Positions 1 through 9,200 of a DNA stretch of 64,000 bases are shown here, in pieces (the stretch's first letter is position 1; every line of letters starts with the position of its first letter). The position numbers were made by a program, and so were the translations under genes. Source of the DNA: DATFKA01 sp042095835 (GTDB lineage Bacteria; Bacteroidota; Bacteroidia; Chitinophagales; Saprospiraceae); assembly GCA_042095835.1 (NCBI GenBank), contig JBELML010000011.1, forward strand, positions 24,193-88,192, read 5' to 3'. The notes under the pieces were generated by a model that worked only from the letters and a program-made list of their open reading frames with translations, searched no databases and was not told where the DNA came from.

Positions 1-1837
1 CAAGTTGGTAGGTCGTATTAATTCTTGGTGAAAAAAACCATTGATCCTGCAAGGAATAATAGGTACTTCTCGCACCGACATCTAGGTGGAATTTTGGTTG
101 ATTTATCAATGGGAAAGCCCCAAAAAGGCTCCATTCCGAGGCTTCGAGTTGGCCATTCAGAATACTTTCTTCATCCTCAAACAGTTCGAATTCGTTCTGG
201 TGTTTAATGACCTCTGCCCCAAGGATGATGGAGCGATTGTAATCTTTTTTCTTTAAAACATGGACATTGAAACCTACATCCTCAATTTTATTTTCCTGAT
301 TATTTTCGAAAGACCAAAGGGAAAGCTCAAGATCTCTAATCTCTCTACTCAATTCCGACTCGATGAGGCCATCATTTTTATATTCGGTATAATAGCCTGT
401 AGCATTGACGGCCCAATCGTTTTTTAATGATAATTTATAGCGCAGACTAGCACCTGTATTTTCCCAGGCTTCCGCGTTGGAGAAAGATTCCTCATCAATT
501 GCAGGTCGATCATTGGGCGTCCGAACATTATAAGATTGCTCATAATCATTCAATAGATCATCAAAGCTGCGGTAGAAGCTAAAAGACAAATTTTGTCTGT
601 CATTAATTTTATATAAAAGCTTAGCATTCCAATCATAAAATGAAAAAGAAGGTGTCGTTTCTATCAAACCCGGGCGACCTAAACCTTGAGTAGCGTCGTT
701 GGCTACATTGGCCAAATTATCTTCGAATGCATTAAATAAAGGATTGTCGGCTGCATCACTATAAGTCGTTCGGCCACTTAAAATAAGGGAAAGCTTATTC
801 CCTATCGGCGAATTAAATACAAGTGAAGTATTCAACAGATTGATATCGATAATGCCATTGGTTCTATTGTACCTAGAGCCTTCTGATTCCATCAAAAGCA
901 TGCCTCCGGTCTTCCCGCCATAGGCTACTGGCAAAGCATTCTTATACACCTCGGTGGACTGGACATAATTGGCATTGATCGCACTGAAAACACCAAAGTA
1001 GTGTTCTGCTTTATAGATAGGAATGCCGTCGAGAATGGTCAAGGTTTCATCACCGCTACTTCCACGTATTTTTACCGCTGCACTTAGATCATTATTCGCA
1101 CTGATCCCAGGTAAGGTCTGTATGCTTCTGAACAAATCATTGCCAGCTAGGCTACTCCCATTATTTTGCAGTAATGGACTAGTATTTAACTGGATGGCTC
1201 CGCTAGATTTATTTTGTAAAACGGGTATGGTCTCGGTAACCGTCACCGGCCCAAGTGAAACCGGATTAGCTTGAATAGCGATTTCTCCATTTTTCTTTAG
1301 TCCCTGCACCGAGACTCGTTTTTGTTCGTAGCCTATGATTTGGGCAATCACCTGTCGGTCCTGCATATTTTCGGGTATCTCAAAGGAGAAGTTGCCAGCC
1401 TCATCAGTGAGAGCCCCAAGTGCCAGCGTATCTAAATACACGGCAACATCAGAAAGTGCTTGCTTCGTTTTTGAGTCAGTGACACTTCCAGACAAAATGA
1501 TTTTTTCTATACGAGGAGCTTGTGGTGTATCTAGCAAGGAACGTCTCAATAAAACACGTTGCTGATCGACAATTTTATACTCGAGTTGTTGGTTGGCAAA
1601 TAGCGTATTCAAGAAGGTCTCTAAATCCTCTTTCTTTACAGAACAGGCCGGCAATTCTAGGTTTTTCAGCGCACTCACTTGGTAAGAAAAAACAATACCA
1701 TTTTGTTCCTCCAGCAATGCCAAGACCTCCGTTAATGCTTTTGGTGCCTCGTTCAAATAGGAATAGGTACTAGACTGTGCAAAGTTTAGTACCCAAAGTA
1801 TTCCAAATAGCTTGACTAATAGTAAGCGTTTGATCAA
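1..1837 (-). CDS. Partial STN-domain TonB-dependent outer-membrane receptor (module A)
   Basis: The gene runs off the left edge; about 612 codons were read by hand from a probable TTG start at 1837, 8 bases beyond the FecR stop, because no ATG lies near the N terminus. The order seen is a hydrophobic signal (residues 5-21, ending NFAQS), an STN domain (~30-100), a carboxypeptidase-regulatory-like beta sandwich (~114-190, with LSGSVTDSKTKQALSD), a plug (~200-330, with ILDGIPIYKAEHYFG) and the first barrel strands. In this family the STN domain touches periplasmic FecR and signals to an ECF sigma factor while the barrel imports a ligand. It is the last visible gene of the peptidase-FecR-receptor operon. 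The ligand cannot be deduced. The receptor class is sure; the exact start is not. Confidence 0.88.
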   Translation of the reverse strand, partial: MIKRLLLVKLFGILWVLNFAQSSTYSYLNEAPKALTEVLALLEEQNGIVFSYQVSALKNLELPACSVKKEDLETFLNTLFANQQLEYKIVDQQRVLLRRSLLDTPQAPRIEKIILSGSVTDSKTKQALSDVAVYLDTLALGALTDEAGNFSFEIPENMQDRQVIAQIIGYEQKRVSVQGLKKNGEIAIQANPVSLGPVTVTETIPVLQNKSSGAIQLNTSPLLQNNGSSLAGNDLFRSIQTLPGISANNDLSAAVKIRGSSGDETLTILDGIPIYKAEHYFGVFSAINANYVQSTEVYKNALPVAYGGKTGGMLLMESEGSRYNRTNGIIDINLLNTSLVFNSPIGNKLSLILSGRTTYSDAADNPLFNAFEDNLANVANDATQGLGRPGLIETTPSFSFYDWNAKLLYKINDRQNLSFSFYRSFDDLLNDYEQSYNVRTPNDRPAIDEESFSNAEAWENTGASLRYKLSLKNDWAVNATGYYTEYKNDGLIESELSREIRDLELSLWSFENNQENKIEDVGFNVHVLKKKDYNRSIILGAEVIKHQNEFELFEDEESILNGQLEASEWSLFGAFPLINQPKFHLDVGARSTYYSLQDQWFFSPRINTTYQL

Positions 1838-1845
1838 GGGCCTGG

Positions 1846-2751
1846 TTATTTTCTTATTATTCTGATATCTGATCGATCAAATTGTACTTCATAATCGGAT
1901 AAGGCAAATTTGAGCTCATCCAAAGCTTTAGTAAACCCATCATTCTTATTAAACGCAAAAGCACTAATGGTTTCTTGCCCAATCGTCGCATCTTCAAAAC
2001 GAATAGTTCGGTTAAATTGTCTCTCTAACTCCTCGGTTATTTGTTGTAAAGATGATTCTTCAAATTTGAAAAGACCATTTCGCCAAGTGGCCACTTTTCC
2101 CTCAGCAATCCCTTCTTTGTTCAATTGGCCATTAGACTGTAAGACGACTTCTTCACCGGCAGTAATAATGATTGCTTGCTGGCCAGCTACCTCTACCGAT
2201 ACGCGCCCTTCTTCACAAGACACTTTAAAGTCATCATTCCATGCTTGCACATTAAAAGCCGTACCTAATACAGTCACTGAACCATTATTGGTATTGACAG
2301 TAAAAGTTTCTCCCTTGGCTACTTTAAAGAAACCTTCTCCTTTCAATTCTACTTCTCTTTGGTCAAACCAGCTTTTCTTGTTGTACTTCAGACTACTACC
2401 TGCATTTAAGGTGACCCTTGATTCGTCTGGCAAAAAATGGGTCTCCGTAGCTGCCAGAGCAGCTTGTACAGTAGTCGACCGATTGTTCCCTAGAATGAAG
2501 ACCATCAAGATCGCAACGCTTGCCGCCGCTGCCCAGGCGATATAAGATAGCCGTCTGGGCTTGGTCCGCAGTTGGCGAACCTTGGCCTCCTCTGGTGCTT
2601 GATTAAGCTGACCAGTAGTACCCTGGATTCTCGCCCAGAGCTGGGCAGTATCGGTATCGATCGGTTTTTCTTTGAACCGCATCACTTTTTTTAGCAACTC
2701 CTCTCCTTCCATTTCCTCCTTATTTTTATCCTTGTGTAGATTATTTTCCAT
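1846..2751 (-). CDS. FecR-family anti-sigma/sigma regulator (module A)
   Basis: This 301-residue inner-membrane regulator has a charged cytoplasmic N-terminal region (1-69), one transmembrane helix (~70-88, rich in Ala/Val/Ile), a FecR periplasmic domain (~105-205, with LKGEGFFKVAKGETFTV and VLGTAFNVQAW) and a C-terminal DUF4974-like region (~232-301). Family knowledge: the cytoplasmic part holds the ECF sigma factor and the periplasmic part receives the signal from the STN domain of the TonB receptor. It sits between the putative peptidase lipoprotein and the receptor, all on the minus strand with short gaps, so it is probably co-transcribed with them from the motif at 3307-3330. Length and architecture are normal for Bacteroidota FecR proteins. 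Confidence 0.95.
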   Translation of the reverse strand: MENNLHKDKNKEEMEGEELLKKVMRFKEKPIDTDTAQLWARIQGTTGQLNQAPEEAKVRQLRTKPRRLSYIAWAAAASVAILMVFILGNNRSTTVQAALAATETHFLPDESRVTLNAGSSLKYNKKSWFDQREVELKGEGFFKVAKGETFTVNTNNGSVTVLGTAFNVQAWNDDFKVSCEEGRVSVEVAGQQAIIITAGEEVVLQSNGQLNKEGIAEGKVATWRNGLFKFEESSLQQITEELERQFNRTIRFEDATIGQETISAFAFNKNDGFTKALDELKFALSDYEVQFDRSDIRIIRK

Positions 2752-2811
2752 AAGTTAATTTTTGAGCTGTAGACTGATTTAGAAATGAGTCAATAATAAA
2801 TTAAACATACT

Positions 2812-3273
2812 CTAATTCGCAAAAAGTTCGTCTAAGTAATCATCTCGGGTGCTTATATTGTAGTCATTCCTACAGTTGGTCAAGCCGCTATGCATCATAC
2901 TTAGGCAGCTTCCTTCATTGTCTTGTGAATCTAGGTGAGTGCGCTCCAAAAAGCAATGCCCTAATTCATGAAAGACAACAAATTCTTTTTCCATTGAGCT
3001 GGCTATTCGCCAGAATTCGCTGTCAACAAATATTTTATTAGGATCCACACTATTGAATTGGCACTTGCCTGTTACATCTTCTTCCTGAATATCTTCCAGA
3101 TAACCTTCTATTCTGGCCGATTGATAATCAAAAGCTACTCCTCTAGCAGCAGCCTCATCTGAAAAGGCCTCGAAATAAGGTAACAACTCAGATGATACAA
3201 ATATCGTTTCGTCTTTCTGGCATGCTTGGATGCCTAATACTAGTAGGATGATTAATGTGATTCTATACTGCAT
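2812..3273 (-). CDS. Putative zinc metallopeptidase lipoprotein (module A)
   Basis: This 153-residue protein has a lipoprotein signal with Cys18 (LGIQACQKDE). The mature part carries FHELGHCFLERTH at 101-113, a HExxH zinc-binding signature with a further His seven residues after the second His, and then a short SMMHSG segment (125-130) that resembles the Met-turn of zincins. The spacing is one residue longer than the canonical metzincin HExxHxxGxxH and lacks its Gly, so this would be a divergent zincin. Cys71, Cys107, Cys123 and Cys134 could form disulfides. Its place between the ECF sigma gene and fecR is unusual; module B lacks an equivalent. A role in processing FecR, the receptor or the neighbouring lipoprotein is only inference. 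Confidence 0.7.
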   Translation of the reverse strand: MQYRITLIILLVLGIQACQKDETIFVSSELLPYFEAFSDEAAARGVAFDYQSARIEGYLEDIQEEDVTGKCQFNSVDPNKIFVDSEFWRIASSMEKEFVVFHELGHCFLERTHLDSQDNEGSCLSMMHSGLTNCRNDYNISTRDDYLDELFAN

Positions 3274-3306
3274 ACTGGTTTTTTTGATGTAGACTTCTTT
3301 AAGAAT

Positions 3307-3330
3307 GGAAACGCTTTTGTTCTATGTTCC
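3307..3330 (-). promoter_or_regulatory. Candidate ECF-sigma promoter of the peptidase-FecR-receptor operon (module A)
   Basis: Read on the minus strand, GGAAC (3330-3326) is followed by exactly 13 bases and then GTTTCC (3312-3307). The right half lies about 33 bases before the peptidase start codon at 3273. GGAAC is the classical -35 core of ECF-type promoters. The same arrangement, GGAAC-N13-ATTTCC, occurs at 4113-4136 upstream of the divergent repeat lipoprotein. The motif is seen; promoter activity and assignment to the sigma factor at 3370-3960 are inferred. Confidence 0.5.
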
Positions 3331-3369
3331 CCTACTCCTCTTGATAAGTCCTTTATTACAGTAAGTCGC

Positions 3370-3960
3370 TTAGAAATATTTTGTAATCATTTTTAAGAAA
3401 AAAAATGAAATAATTACGGAGCCCATATATTTTCTCATTGCCCTGAGCGCATTAGAAACCAGGTTGCGTACTGATTGGTAGCTGATATCCATTAGCTCAG
3501 AAATCTCTTCGTAGGGTACTTCTTGATAGTATTTCAGGTAGAGTACTTCGCGTTGGCGCTTGGAGAGTTCATCAAATGCCTTTTGCAGTTTCTGGGCATT
3601 TTCTTCTGAAAGCTCCGCATTCACAATAATATCTTCAATGGCTAGGTCTGCCGAAAACTGATACTCCTCAGGTTCATTTCCCGTCAAATGCTTTTGTTTC
3701 TTTTGGACCTTTTTGATAATACTGCGCCGTAAAGACACCAATAAATAGGCTCTGATGGAATTGGTCATACTCAGACCGCTTCGATTCCTCCATAAGTCCA
3801 CAAACAAATCATGGACGCAATCTTCTACCAATAAACTATCATGACTAAATCTATTTCCATACTGTAATAGATAATCGATGTGTGTGGTGTATATTTTTTC
3901 TAAAGCTAGTTGATCTCCTTCTTTCAGTTGACCCCATAGCTGTTGATCTGTTGGTTTCAA
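3370..3960 (-). CDS. ECF (FecI-like) RNA polymerase sigma factor (module A)
   Basis: This 196-residue sigma-70 family protein has region 2 (~20-90, with VEDCVHDLFVDLWRNR) and region 4 (~125-180, with LSKRQREVLYLKYYQEV and the helix-turn-helix YEEISELMDISYQSVRN). The C terminus ends in a hydrophobic stretch (SVIISFFFLKMITKYF), a feature seen in other Bacteroidota FecI-like factors. It is the leading gene of module A: the peptidase lipoprotein, FecR and TonB receptor follow on the same strand, and the repeat lipoprotein is divergent. The expected role is to direct transcription of this module when FecR is activated by the receptor. The start at 3960 gives a normal length. Confidence 0.93.
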   Translation of the reverse strand: MKPTDQQLWGQLKEGDQLALEKIYTTHIDYLLQYGNRFSHDSLLVEDCVHDLFVDLWRNRSGLSMTNSIRAYLLVSLRRSIIKKVQKKQKHLTGNEPEEYQFSADLAIEDIIVNAELSEENAQKLQKAFDELSKRQREVLYLKYYQEVPYEEISELMDISYQSVRNLVSNALRAMRKYMGSVIISFFFLKMITKYF

Positions 3961-3966
3961 ATGATG

Positions 3967-4032
3967 TAATGATTTAATGATGCCTGCCTACCGCAGCGTA
4001 CACAAGTAGCGGAGGTAGGTAATGATTTAATG
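3967..4032. repeat. 40-bp REP/MITE-like palindromic element inside a 13-bp direct repeat
   Basis: TAATGATTTAATG occurs at 3967-3979 and again at 4020-4032. Between them (3980-4019) lies a 40-bp segment whose arms CCTACCGC and GCGGAGGTAGG pair with one bulged A. The layout is what a small transposed palindromic element with target-site duplication would leave. REP elements mobilised by RAYT transposases are structurally similar; no transposase is encoded in the window. The CTACC/GGTAG arms recur in the repeat at 63113-63167. Confidence 0.65.
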
Positions 4033-4112
4033 CTTCATATATACTGACAGAAATCTTCTCGTCAGTAATGATGTATACGGCCTAGGCTTAAATAAAAGTA
4101 GGAAGTTAAAAA

Positions 4113-4136
4113 GGAACTTGTTTATTCCCTATTTCC
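4113..4136 (+). promoter_or_regulatory. Candidate ECF-sigma promoter upstream of repeat lipoprotein A
   Basis: GGAAC at 4113-4117, 13 bases, then ATTTCC at 4131-4136. Spacing and 10 of 11 motif bases match the minus-strand site at 3307-3330. It points toward the lipoprotein gene but lies 190 bases from its start codon, so another promoter nearer the gene is possible. Confidence 0.4.
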
Positions 4137-4326
4137 TGACTCGATAAATAAGGTGTTGGGCATAAAAAATATTGTAATCAAGTAGAAGTCTTTTTTCTTA
4201 ACATTTTTTTAACAAATTAATTTGATTACAATTCCCCACCATCCTTCTTTTCCCAATGTACGTCCGAAAGATGTACGCTAATAAAGCAAAAACTAATTGA
4301 ACAATCTTAATTAAAAACAATCACTT

Positions 4327-5022
4327 ATGAACAAGCTTTTGAAATTAACTTGGCTAGCTGCTTTCGCTGTAATGGCACTTGTAAGCTCTTGTGACAAAGA
4401 CGAAGTCAACGTAACAGAAGATGTAGAATTCTACGTCAACAGTGCAGTATTCGACATGGAAGAAAGAGGAAATCTCGGAAAATTTGGCTGCTACGAATTC
4501 GTTTTCCCAGTCACCCTAGCATTCCCTGATAGTACCTCTACCGAAGTAGACGACTACGAAGCACTACGCACCGCAATTGGAGATTGGAAAGAAGCCAATC
4601 CTGAAGCAGAAGATCGTCCAAGCTTTGCTTTCCCCGTAGAATTAACCAATGAAGACGGAGAAATTCTTTCTGTAGCAAATAGCGAAGAGCTACGTGAAAT
4701 TGCAAAAGAATGTAGAAGAGATTTCTTCAAGCGCAAGCGTGGTAAGCGTGGTAAGCACCGTGGTGGAAAATGCTTCAAACTCGTTTACCCAATCACCTTG
4801 ACACTTCCTGATGGTTCAACGCTTACTGGAGACACTGCCAGAGACCTCAAACAACAAGTAAGAGCCTGGAAAGCAGACAACCCAGATGCAGAGGAACGCC
4901 CAGAGATTCTATTCCCTATCCAAGTACAGTATAGAGATAGCTCTGTAGTCGATGTCGCTGATCTTGATGCTTTAAAATTGCTAAAAGAAGATTGCGCGAA
5001 TGACGAAGATGATGATGAATAA
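4327..5022 (+). CDS. Lipoprotein with two Cys-bounded repeats (module A), family not recognised
   Basis: I do not recognise the family. This 231-residue protein begins with a lipoprotein signal (LVSSC, Cys22). Two repeats follow: Cys55-Cys129 and Cys149-Cys223, both with exactly 74 residues from first to last Cys. Each has two similar halves, an opening segment like C-aromatic-xxx-(F/Y)P(V/I)TL-xx-PD(S/G)(T/S) and a second like FP(V/I)xV-xxxD, each followed by a helix-like Glu/Leu stretch. A strongly basic linker (130-148, Lys/Arg/Gly/His-rich) separates the repeats, and the C terminus is acidic. The same repeat occurs three times in the protein at 57648-58616, which also sits beside an ECF/FecR/TonB cluster. 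A sigma-regulated surface or periplasmic ligand-binding partner is inferred. A terminator follows at 5082. Confidence 0.85.
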   Translation: MNKLLKLTWLAAFAVMALVSSCDKDEVNVTEDVEFYVNSAVFDMEERGNLGKFGCYEFVFPVTLAFPDSTSTEVDDYEALRTAIGDWKEANPEAEDRPSFAFPVELTNEDGEILSVANSEELREIAKECRRDFFKRKRGKRGKHRGGKCFKLVYPITLTLPDGSTLTGDTARDLKQQVRAWKADNPDAEERPEILFPIQVQYRDSSVVDVADLDALKLLKEDCANDEDDDE

Positions 5023-5081
5023 TCACAGCTTGCATTAAAGATAAAACAAGAACTATAAACTGGTGAACAATGTGGTTTTTT

Positions 5082-5112
5082 GCCCGGTCTCTTCCAAGAG
5101 CCGGGCTTTTTT
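5082..5112 (+). terminator. Rho-independent terminator after repeat lipoprotein A
   Basis: GCCCGG-t-CTCTT pairs with AAGAG-c-CGGGC around a two-base loop (5082-5106), followed by six T (5107-5112). It lies 60 bases after the lipoprotein stop and just before the GNAT gene. Confidence 0.88.
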
Positions 5113-5140
5113 CGTAAAATAAGCCTTTCAAAGTTCATTC

Positions 5141-6217
5141 ATGCAATATCAGGAATTCAAGATTCGTCCCTTCCGTTTGACCGACCAGGTTGCGATTAAA
5201 AGTCTTTACACTCAAGTCGCCCAACAAGGCAACGGCATCATTCGTTATCCTTTTGAGATCACCGAAGCTTATGTACAAGGATTTATGACCAAGAGTATCC
5301 AAACAGGACTGGGCTTGGTCATGTGTACCTCAGATGATCAAATCGTCGGAGAAATTCACGCTTATATGCCAGACATCTTTGCCTCCAGGCACATGCTTGT
5401 CGGTCTTACTGTTTTGGTTCATCCCGATTACCGAGGTCGAGACATCGGCAAGCAGCTGTTTGTTTACTTTCTAGAACTCGTTCAAAAAGGCAGAAAAGAT
5501 ATTTTGCGTATTGAACTCTACGTGCGCTCCCAAAACACTAAAGTCATCAAACTCTACGAATCACTGGGTTTTCAAACAGAGGGTCGACTCCATAATCGTA
5601 TTCTCACTCAAGAAAACTCCTTCCAGACCCCAATACAGATGGCCTGGATGAATCCTAGTTTCAGAAAAGACACGATCGCTTTAAGCACTAAAAATCAGGT
5701 CCATTTCAACTTGACGCCTGTAATAGCCGAAGACCTCCCAAAGTTATCAAAGCTAGCGCGGCAGGTCTATAGCCAACACTTTTTATACCTTTGGAAAGAC
5801 GATGGCAACTGGTATCGACAATGGGCCTTTTCCAAAGAAAAACTCGCCAAGGAGTTAGAAGAAGATGGTGCCCAATGGTATATCACCCATACACATGGCC
5901 AAGCTATCGGCTTTCTCAAAACCATCGATGCGAAAAACTGCAACGGTCCCAATGATTCCTATTTCAAAATCGAAAGGATTTATCTCCTAAAAGAAGCGAT
6001 GGGCAGTGGTATAGGCAAGGGCATGCTCAATTATGCGCTTGAAAAAGCAAAAGCAGCCAAAAGAAGCTATATCTACTTGGAAGTTATGGACTCCAATGAC
6101 GAATCCATTCTCTTCTACGAAAAGAATGGATTCGAAAAGTGTGGTCAACACAGCTTGGAGTATGAACAGATTCACCCTCATTTGCGCGGGATGTTCAAAA
6201 TGCAGCGACCTATTTAG
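5141..6217 (+). CDS. Tandem two-domain GNAT acetyltransferase
   Basis: This 358-residue cytosolic protein has two GNAT folds in one chain. The first (~5-170) shows motif A as VLVHPDYRGRDIGKQLF and RIELYVRSQNTKVIKLYESLGF; the second (~190-355) shows LKEAMGSGIGKGMLNYA and LEVMDSNDESILFYEKNGF. GNAT enzymes move an acetyl group from acetyl-CoA to amines, ribosomal proteins or small molecules; the substrate here is unknown. Both copies keep the acetyl-CoA loop pattern (R/G-x-x-G-x-G/K), so both may be active. The gene stands alone after a terminator and converges on the amidohydrolase gene, whose stop is 5 bases away. Confidence 0.9.
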   Translation: MQYQEFKIRPFRLTDQVAIKSLYTQVAQQGNGIIRYPFEITEAYVQGFMTKSIQTGLGLVMCTSDDQIVGEIHAYMPDIFASRHMLVGLTVLVHPDYRGRDIGKQLFVYFLELVQKGRKDILRIELYVRSQNTKVIKLYESLGFQTEGRLHNRILTQENSFQTPIQMAWMNPSFRKDTIALSTKNQVHFNLTPVIAEDLPKLSKLARQVYSQHFLYLWKDDGNWYRQWAFSKEKLAKELEEDGAQWYITHTHGQAIGFLKTIDAKNCNGPNDSYFKIERIYLLKEAMGSGIGKGMLNYALEKAKAAKRSYIYLEVMDSNDESILFYEKNGFEKCGQHSLEYEQIHPHLRGMFKMQRPI

Positions 6218-6222
6218 GCGCC

Positions 6223-9200
6223 TTATTCATTTCCAATGCCTGGTAAACTCACTCCAGGTCCGCTACCATTCCAATCAAAATTGGGGGCTTTGCGCTGTCT
6301 TGGGTATATTTCGTCGAGGCTGTCTCCTTGATAAAGACGACCATTCTTCATAATATATTTTATGGTATTAGAATTCCGAATATCCGTTAATGGGTTTTTA
6401 TCAAGAATTAAAAGGTCCGCAATTTTCCCTACTTCAATCGAACCTAAATCTTTATCCAAGCCGATACCTTTTGCGCCTAAGATGGTAGCTGTTTTCAGGG
6501 CATCGAGATTAGAAATGCCTCCTGCGGCCATTGCCCAAAGTTCCCAGTGGTAGCCAAGACCTTGTAGTTGACCATGTGATCCAACCCCAGAAATACCGCC
6601 TGCTTCAACCAGATCTTTTACAAATGTAGCATGGCGCTGGAAGACATGCTCCTCCTCCATAAACCAACTACCTCTGCGCCTAGATTTTGCATCTAACTCT
6701 GCCTTAGGCGTAAAGTGATTAAGCTTTTGATCTCCTTGTACATCTTCAGTTGCATAAAAATACTCCTCTGCCCAAGGTCCTCCATAGGCCACTAACAAAG
6801 TAGGTGTATAGGTCATCTGGCTTTGCTTAACCAGTTGGATGACATCGTCATAAATTGGATAAATCGGAAAAGCATGTTCGTGCCCAGGATAGCCATCAAG
6901 CATCTGGGTCATATTGAGCTTAAAGTCCAGGGCGCCCTCAGTGGTAGGCATCAACCCTTGTTCCTTGGCGGCTTGGATAATCCATTGACGGTGTTGGCGA
7001 TTCCCTGTCATATACATCTTGATCGTCTTGGTATTATAATAGGCTGAATATTGCTTCAATACCGAGCGTGCATGCTTCAAGCTCTTGATATTGTAGGCCC
7101 AAAATCCTACCCCTGGTCCCGTAGAGTATACGCGAGGGCCCAGCATCTCTCCAGCATCTACCATATCACCATAAGTCAACACATCGGTGGTTGCCGTTTG
7201 AGGGTCTCGTGTAGTGGTCACACCATAAGCCAAATTGGCCGCATAAATCCAGATTTGATTTTTGTGGATGCCCCAATTAGGCCACATATGTGCGTGGGTG
7301 TCTACAAAACCAGGAACGATGGTTTTTCCGCGCATATCCATCACCTTGACGGCCTTATCGACTTTAATCTTTCCGCTTCGATCAAGGGCTTTAATGCGAT
7401 TATTCTCAATTAAAACATCGCCTTTTTCTAAAACCAAATCTCCTTTCATCGTGATAATTCGGGCTCCTTTGAGTAGGACTTGACCTTCTGGCATATCCTT
7501 TTCAACCATGACTTTCACGCGAATTTCCTCAGCTTTATAAGCGTCGTCTTCTTTTTTCTCCTCCTTTTTCTCTTCGTCACCTTCCTCTTTTTTCTCTTTG
7601 GCTTTTTCGGCTTCTTCCTTCTTTTTTTGCTTGATCTCTTCTTCTTTTGCTTTAGCATCATCTAAATCGTAGGAGAAATGGGCATTACCCAGAGACCAAA
7701 ACACTTTTCTACCTTCCTCATCCCATTCTGGAAATTCGCCGCCTAGCTCTGTTAATTTCCAAGAGGGGAAAGCTGCGCCTTTAGGATTGGCTACAGAAAT
7801 GGTAGCTGCCTTTCCGCCAATAGGAGGTACCGTCACAACGTAGATATCGTTATTAATTTTTGCCAGAGCTTTATCACCTTTAGGAGCCATTTTGATAACA
7901 GCAGCATTGGAGGGCTTCCGCTGTGGCTCGGTATGAGTCTCTACCATCATGCAGTGGTTCAGGTTGAGCGCTGGATAAGTCATAATACCCGTGACTTTCA
8001 GGTGAGATTTTTCGTCCGTCCCATCCCATCGCATAGAGATTAAGCCTTTTGAACCATGGTACATATAAACGCGATCGTTGGTATCTACAAAATGCGGGGC
8101 ACCTCTACCACCAGCAGCTTTGATGATAGTAGTCGCTCCACCATCACCTTCGATCCAGGCAATATCATTTTGGGTACCAAAAGCAGAAGGTCCGATAGCA
8201 TCCTGGAAGGCCTGCGCTGGTCCCGTAATAAAAATAATTCGATTAGATTTGGAGTCCCAAGCTAGTTGTGAATAATAGCCACCATTGGTGGTCAGCTTAG
8301 TAGGCTGAGCTCCTGCGGTTGGGGCAACTTTATAGATATTTCCTTCTTGACCTTCCCAGGTGATAAAGGCGATAGCTGTACCGTCACCATTCCAAACAGG
8401 CTGAGCTTCGGTGAAGTCATTATTGGTTAAACGCTGTGGCTTGCCATCGGGATAATCCATAATATAAAGGCGATTCAGCGCACTGAACACCATTTGTTGG
8501 CCATCAGGAGACATGACTGCGTCGCGGATCTGGGTGACTTCCATTTCTTTATCATCCGAAATTGGAAAATCGAAGAATACTTCTGGGCCAAAATCTAGTT
8601 TTTCGTCAACCTCGAAAGGAATATTCTTTGCCTCTCCTCCCTCCACTGGGATACTCCATATTTTACCCCCATAATAGGCAATGACTTGCTTGGAGTCTGG
8701 CGTGAAGGACATACCTGGATAAACGCCTAAGCGGGCACGAGATTCCTGCTCGTCGCGTTGTACGGGATAAGCCAACCAATCTTCTTCGCCAGTTTCGAGA
8801 TTTCTCTTAACAAGCCCCGTTTCTGTATTATGTCGTGTACCATAGACTAGCCATTTGCCATCAGGTGATAAGGTCGGGGTAAAAGCTGATCCATAGCGAT
8901 TGGTTTTAGTAGTCATCTCGCTGGTTTCTTTATCAAAGACGGCGAGTTGGTATTGGGGCAATTGAGCATTGTAGTTCCAGTCTCCATTTCTTCTAGAGAA
9001 CCAAATATACCTTGGATCTTTGCCGAAAGCGGGCTCTATGGTTTTCATCCCAGCAGGCGCTTTGATAAGTTGCGTCCCGGAACCTCCATCTTTATGGAAC
9101 ATATGTAGTTTCAAAGCGCGACCGCCTTTGGCGACGATTAAATAGTTGCCATCGGGCGTCCACTCCACGGCTTGACAATATTTGTCTTTGTCCTTGGATA

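Larger units (their letters stand above)
3961..4326. other. Divergent intergenic region of module A (366 bp)
   Basis: No gene is visible here. The stretch separates the sigma factor (minus) from the repeat lipoprotein (plus). It holds a 40-bp palindromic insertion bounded by 13-bp direct repeats (3967-4032), the ECF-type motif GGAAC-N13-ATTTCC at 4113-4136, and a TGTACG repeat near 4257-4277. The lipoprotein mRNA would have a leader of nearly 190 bases if it starts at the ECF-type motif. Confidence 0.6.

Noticed and set aside
1910..2545. Plus-strand open frame of 211 codons opposite fecR
   Set aside because: It is antisense to a clear FecR gene and has no domain-like composition; a shadow frame.
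7480..7665. Plus-strand Phe/Leu-rich frame looking like a membrane peptide
   Set aside because: It is the complement of the Lys/Glu-rich linker of the amidohydrolase; the hydrophobic look is an artefact.
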